Shown: piece by piece, positions 59,400 through 64,000 of the stretch
How the letters are laid out: every line of letters begins with the position of its first letter
How positions within the stretch are numbered: position 1 is the first letter of the stretch
DNA from: Lutjanus erythropterus
Lineage: Eukaryota; Chordata; Actinopteri; Lutjaniformes; Lutjanidae
Reading direction: 5' to 3'
NCBI GenBank assembly: GCA_020091685.1
Contig: CM034610.1
Location: 27,887,600 to 27,951,599 of the forward strand
Length of the DNA stretch: 64,000 bases
The notes under the pieces: generated by a model
What the model was told of the DNA's origin: nothing
The model's database searches: none
What the model saw: the letters and a program-made list of their open reading frames with translations, nothing else
Translations under genes and position numbers: made by a program

Positions 59400-60995
59400 T
59401 AGATTGGAGTATGACCTGTGACTTCAGTTTCTACTATAGACCCATTTTCTGTTGGTAAATATGGTGTTTCTTTGGGGTGGGCGGAGCTTAGGTGGAAGCA
59501 AAACAATTCCCTAAAAACATTAGCTAACAGTAGCTAGCAAGTTTTGTTGGTTTGTCATTTTATCTTGCTAATTTAATGGTCTGCTGAGTGACAGGTGCTC
59601 TGAGTGAAGGGACAACAATCAGTAGAGTCAGAATATTTTGACATATAATACAGTGAACAAAGGATTTATTTAGACCAAACCAGAGTTGGTGATTGTTGTA
59701 ACAGTCGAAAGACCGACCAAGTCACTATTGGAAAGTTTTTCTGTCAAGTTTAGCTAAATGAAGGGTGTTTTACGGAGTTAATGAGGCAGTTAAAGCTCTT
59801 TCTTAAAGATCTTTGTTTGGTAAAAGAGAGAAACCAGAATTCAGAAGGTGTTTGGTTATTTTTTTCTGCTTAATAAGGAAAACAGGTGTGAGAATATTTC
59901 CTTTCTTAAAAAAATTTAAAAGACATGCACATCCATAAGCTCAATGGGATGGGTGCTGGGTTATATCAAAAAACCTGAATAGAGGAGGAAAGATCTGCAC
60001 ACCAAAAAGACTGCAGTCTGAGTTCAAAACGTCACACAAATGAATACCTAAATAAATAAATACCAGTATTCATCTTATCAAGTTTAACTAAGGTTATCTT
60101 CTTTTTTTCACTGGCGGTGGCAGCTGCTATGCGACAAAATGAGCCATTAACACACAATTCTGGCCCCAAACAACATGACATTTTCGCTCGGTTATGTGGC
60201 CTGTAACTCTGAAGTTATTGTCTCCAGTTTTTCCTCTGTTTTGCATCCAGCTAACACTGTGATGTAATCGTGTGGTCGGCACTAAAAGGGTCTATAATCA
60301 TGCTTCATAGCTCCATTTTAGCCACAGTTAAATTATGTTAGCATTGAGAACGAAATTAAGTTATTTGTCTAAAAATATTTGGTGAACAGTGTGGTTAATC
60401 AACATCGTAAGGATTTGACTCAGAAACATCATAAACATACCAAAATACACTGGAGTGGGACATTAATGTTTTGTAGATGCAGGTACAAAGTTGTGGTGGT
60501 GGGGGGGGGGGGTGTGTTGTCGTGACAGAACAAAAGGGTGTAAAATTGATCCCAGAGTCTGTTAGTGCTGTCACTTTGATCAAATTTCTCTGTAATCAAC
60601 GTATCATTTGTGTCAAGTCTATGTGTATATAGTTTGTGTATTGGCACCTGCCTTCAGTATACAAGCAAATTTACTCCAGCCGTGGACGTATAGGGTGTTT
60701 CTTTTTTTGTTTGTGTCTGTATTTATACTCGGGCGGAGCGCTGGGACCTCTTCATCCTCTCCAGATTTTTGTCAGCTAAGGTTTCGAGGGGTTAGCTCAT
60801 ACAGAAAGCTGATTCCAGAGCTTGCTTCATCTCACATGGTTTCAATCACCTTTTTTCCTGCAGACCTTGCAGGTTTCTGAGGCGGACCTTCGCTCCAGGA
60901 CTCCTCGACCTGGACCGGGCTGAGCGACGGGGGGGGAATGGAAGGAGGAGGGGGGGCACGGAGAAAAGGAGGAAGCGAGAGGATGAAAATGAGTA
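59400..60995. other. Unassigned sequence
   Basis: No exon recognised. A G-run lies at 60501-60512, and a GC-rich purine run at 60925-60980 precedes the pyrimidine tract. Confidence 0.35.
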
Positions 60996-61563
60996 TTCTC
61001 CCCTCATCTCGTCTCGTCTCGTCTTGTCTACTTTTGTCTTGTCACATATCCTATTCTCTTTTCTGGTCTAGTCTTGTCTCCCATCTCCTATCATGTAGCA
61101 TCTCCTTTCTCTTCTCATCCTGTCCTTTCCGCTCGTCTCTTTTTCTGTGCTCTTGTCCCTCATGCAGTCTAATTCACACATTCCCACTTCTTTCCTCTCC
61201 TTCCGTTTTCATCTCCTCTTGCCTTGTTTTGGTCCCTTTTCCCATCGTCTTGACTCCTCTCATCATCTTGTGTCCTCCATTATCCTCTCTCCTATCCTCT
61301 TCTTTCCTCTCCACTTATTTAGTCTCCTCTCTGTCTCTTCTCCCTCCTTTTTGTGTCTGGTCTCATCTTGACTGATCTGATTTTGTCTCCTCTTAAAATG
61401 CCTTACGTCAACTCTCTTTCCCTTCCCTCCTTTCCCTTCTTCTTGACTCCTCTCATCTGGATATGTCTCCTCTCATCTTGTGTTCTCTCGTCTCCTTTCA
61501 TCACTCTTCTATTCTTCTCTTCTCTCCTATCCTCTTGTCTCCTGTCTCATTTGTGTCCGCCCT
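60996..61563. repeat. Long polypyrimidine low-complexity tract (TCTCGTC/TCCTCTT)
   Basis: Nearly 570 bp of TCTCGTCTCGTCT at the start, degenerating into CTTTCCTCTCC and TCATCTTG units. Open frames across it are Ser/Leu/Pro-rich artefacts. Confidence 0.9.
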
Positions 61564-62273
61564 TCTTATGAAGTTATTGTAACTAACTTTGTGTCTAGAC
61601 CATAAACATCATGTCAGCATTGTGCTCCCATGATGATAGAATTCACGTCACACTGATGGGTTCCATCTTTTCTGTGCATCTCAAAGCTTCAGCAGCAAAT
61701 GAGCAGCCAGACTTTTGTGCAGTTTTCTTTTGATGTGTGAACATTCCTGATCTATTTTTCCATCAAAACGATGCTCGTGATTGTGGCATAAACAGCAGTG
61801 TGTGTGTTTGAGCACAAGAGAGAGTGCCAGTGGCTGTGCTCTTGAAAGACAGGTGTTGGTGTTGGAAGTTGTCTAGTGGCAGTAACTGTACAGTTTTCCC
61901 AAGCATAAACATCTTGCTTCTTAGCTGCTGGATACAAAAGAAAGAGTCTGTGGGTCTGGGGCACAATCTGTTTTGCCTAGGTTACCAAAAGTGGATAAAA
62001 ATGTGTATTCAGTGATTTTTAAATGGGCACCAACCTCGAAAATAGACTTGAAGCATAAATAAATGCTTCATGTTGTGTTTGCTGTTGCACAGAGTGCAGA
62101 CAGCTGCAGAAATCACTAAGATGAGCTGTTACATGAGACGTGCAAATGAAAAAGGTGTCTGACTCACCTCTCCCCTGTGCCTTTCTAATCGAATCACCTA
62201 TATTAGTGCATCTAACCTTTCTTTCCTGTCTCACAGCCCTTTTCTCCCTGTTATTCTGTCCTCTCTTCTCAGC
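61564..62273. other. Unique sequence
   Basis: Mixed sequence with a short TG run at 61798-61808. No exon recognised. Confidence 0.35.
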
Positions 62274-62445
62274 AGGCAGCACAGCAGCTCACTGGTCAGC
62301 ACAGTGGCTCCCCAGCAAAAAGGTCCCAGGTTAAACTTGAGCCATTCCAGCTCACATCTGTGGGGAGTTTGAATGCCCCCCCCCCCCCCCCGGTGCTCCA
62401 GTTTCCTCACACCATCAAAGACATGCATGTTCAGGTTAATACTAA
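62274..62445 (+). mobile_element. tRNA-type SINE-like repeat with C-run
   Basis: The order GCAGCACAGCAGCTCACTGG, CAGCACAGTGGCT, CCCAGGTTAAACTTGAG (weak B box), GTGGGGAGTTTGAATG, then CTCCAGTTTCCTCACACC, AAAGACATGCATGTTCAGG is that of a very common fish repeat. 16 C residues at 62376-62391 replace the usual central sequence. Confidence 0.65.
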
Positions 62446-62960
62446 CATCTGAGAAATTCTTCTTTCCTTTTTCTATTAAAGGAACCACAGGGGGATAATG
62501 AAGCCCCAATTCATCCCCACACAATCGATCCCCTTCATCTTTCTCCTCGACTCCTGTCATCTCTCCGTACACAACCTTCATCCCATCCTTCCTGAATTTC
62601 CCTGCCAATCCTAATAAACATCATCTTCTTTGCCGCACATATGCTGCGGTCTTTGTAATACGACGTTATGATGACATGCTGAATCATCTGTTGAAATCTC
62701 TGTGTTCACTCTGTCACTGCTGAAGTGGATTGCTGGAAAAGATCTCATGAATTATCCATGTGGCGTTCATTGTCACGTTGCATCTGTATTGTTGAGGAAA
62801 GATGGTTCAAAACTCACTAGGTAGACGGGACAACGGCAGGAAAAGGGACGCCGGCGCTCGCATGTTTCCTTTGTCTTCCCAGCGAAAGAGGAAGTAGGAT
62901 TGTGAAAGTGAAAAAAGCACTGAATCAGCTGAGATGAACACAAAGCCCTTTTTTCTTTTC
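62446..62960. other. Unique sequence
   Basis: Nothing recognised beyond mixed unique sequence. Confidence 0.35.
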
Positions 62961-62964
62961 GCTA

Positions 62965-63434
62965 TGGAGGCTGTTTTTCACCAGTGAAAGACTATAATAA
63001 TAATTATGAGATATAAAGTCAAGCATTATGATTACAAGTAATATTTGTGGTCAAAAAATCATAATTATGAGATAAAAATGAGATATAAAGCCATAATTAT
63101 GAAATAAAATATCAAAATTCTAAGATAAAAAGTTTATTATTACATAAAAAGTTGAACATTATGAGACAAAATATGAAAATTTGTGATAAAAAGTTCATTA
63201 TTGTTAAAAGTCATGAGAGATATGACTTATGAGATAAAAAAAAAATGAACTTAACATTATAAGATAAAAATGGCAAAATTATGACACAAAAAGTAATATA
63301 TCTCATATTTATATCTTCTAATTATGACTTTATCTCATCGTTTTGACTTTTTATCCCATAATTTCACCTTCTGACTCATAATTATGACTTACCAGAGGAA
63401 CATTTCTTCTTGAACTGACAGAAACTGGCCTCCA
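62965..63434. mobile_element. TA-flanked 'TGGAGGC' MITE with tandem and inverted interior
   Basis: It begins TA+TGGAGGCTGTTTTT and ends AGAAACTGGCCTCCA+TA. The left interior is tandem TAATTATGAGATAAAAAGTC-like units; from about 63300 the same unit runs inverted (GACTTTATCTCATCG), so the two sides can pair. No coding sequence. Confidence 0.8.
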
Positions 63435-63436
63435 TA

Positions 63437-64000
63437 CCTCTCAGTTTGATTGAACACAGTCTATTTTGAAGGATTTCCCTCAACACCACTCTGGGTGTCA
63501 ACAGCAGGATTCATGGAGGCAGAGTGTGAATTCACATGGATCCTGCGGAGAGGAGGGGCAGCCAGGGGTCACCTCAGGTCAGCGGCAGGCACCGCGGGAG
63601 GATGTGACTCCGCAGCCTAACGAGGGTCGGCTGATGCGGGCCTACACATCCCATCTGTCATTGCAAACACTCCTCCTCGGTGGCAGGAGCGAGCTACATG
63701 CAACAGTGAAGTTATGAGGGAGGAGAACGACGGGGAACCGAGCTGCGATTCCCTCTCCTGGTTTTGTTTTCATTCCCGTTGGGGTCGGAAGTGTTATTTG
63801 GGTTAGTATTCAGAGTGCCGCTTCATAAACACGACTTCTGTTCGATGGGAACTAGAAGTCTGGTAGACACATTTTTGCCCTTTCACCGCTGCTTAATTCA
63901 CTTCACAAGAGAACAATAACATGTCACGAAATGAGCGCTGTACATCAGAGTAAATAAATGCTGTACCATGACTGCCTGAACAGTCTGTTTTTCAAACAGA
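63437..64000. other. Unique sequence at the window end
   Basis: GC-balanced, non-repetitive. The short open frame at 63466-63717 has no recognisable domain. The window ends without a boundary feature. Confidence 0.4.

Noticed and set aside
61147..61571. Ser/Leu-rich open frames resembling membrane proteins
   Set aside because: Translation of the polypyrimidine tract.
1..64000. sost or other genes known near mammalian MEOX1
   Set aside because: No cystine-knot or other recognisable exon was found in any frame; the genes may lie outside the window.

Overview
The window looks like nuclear DNA from a teleost fish, probably a percomorph. It has one vertebrate homeobox gene with canonical spliced exons, many long CA/TG microsatellites, and dense short DNA-transposon derivatives of types common in fish genomes (hAT-type ends, TTAA-target and TA-target MITEs, a pogo/Tigger-like relic, tRNA-type SINE pieces). 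I see no bacterial, organellar or viral genes.

One protein-coding gene can be supported: meox1 (mesenchyme homeobox 1), on the minus strand in three exons: exon 1 at 16482..16980, exon 2 at 9349..9521 and exon 3 at 4401..4523. Joined, they give a 264-residue open frame with the MEOX1 N-terminal motifs, a complete ANTP-class homeodomain and the MEOX1-type C-terminus. Intron 1 is about 7.0 kb and intron 2 about 4.8 kb; both are packed with transposon relics. A candidate 3' UTR and poly(A) signal lie at about 3.75-4.4 kb, and the promoter region lies right of 16980.

Layout. 1-4.4 kb: sequence downstream of meox1, with a TTAA-target MITE, a purine-rich minisatellite and a CA array. 4.4-17 kb: meox1. 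17-64 kb: a 47-kb stretch upstream of meox1 with no recognisable coding exon. It holds two copies of another TTAA-target MITE, four TIR-bounded elements filled with a roughly 57-bp AGAACC/GGTTCT minisatellite (19.7, 41.5, 50.2 and 54.2 kb), a deleted pogo-type element interrupted by a perfect 68-bp inverted repeat (25.85-26.55 kb), tandem-filled MITEs at 43.8, 46.7 and 63.0 kb, tRNA-type SINE pieces and many microsatellites. Between the repeats are islands of unique sequence that are candidate regulatory elements. In mammals the region upstream of MEOX1 faces SOST and carries long-range SOST enhancers, so this desert may be regulatory.

The most interesting structures are the minisatellite-filled transposon family with a further segment inserted in opposite orientations in two copies, the palindrome nested in the pogo relic, and the tight squeeze of meox1 exon 2 between two transposon copies. 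All repeat-family assignments come from recognition of ends and internal similarity, not database searches.
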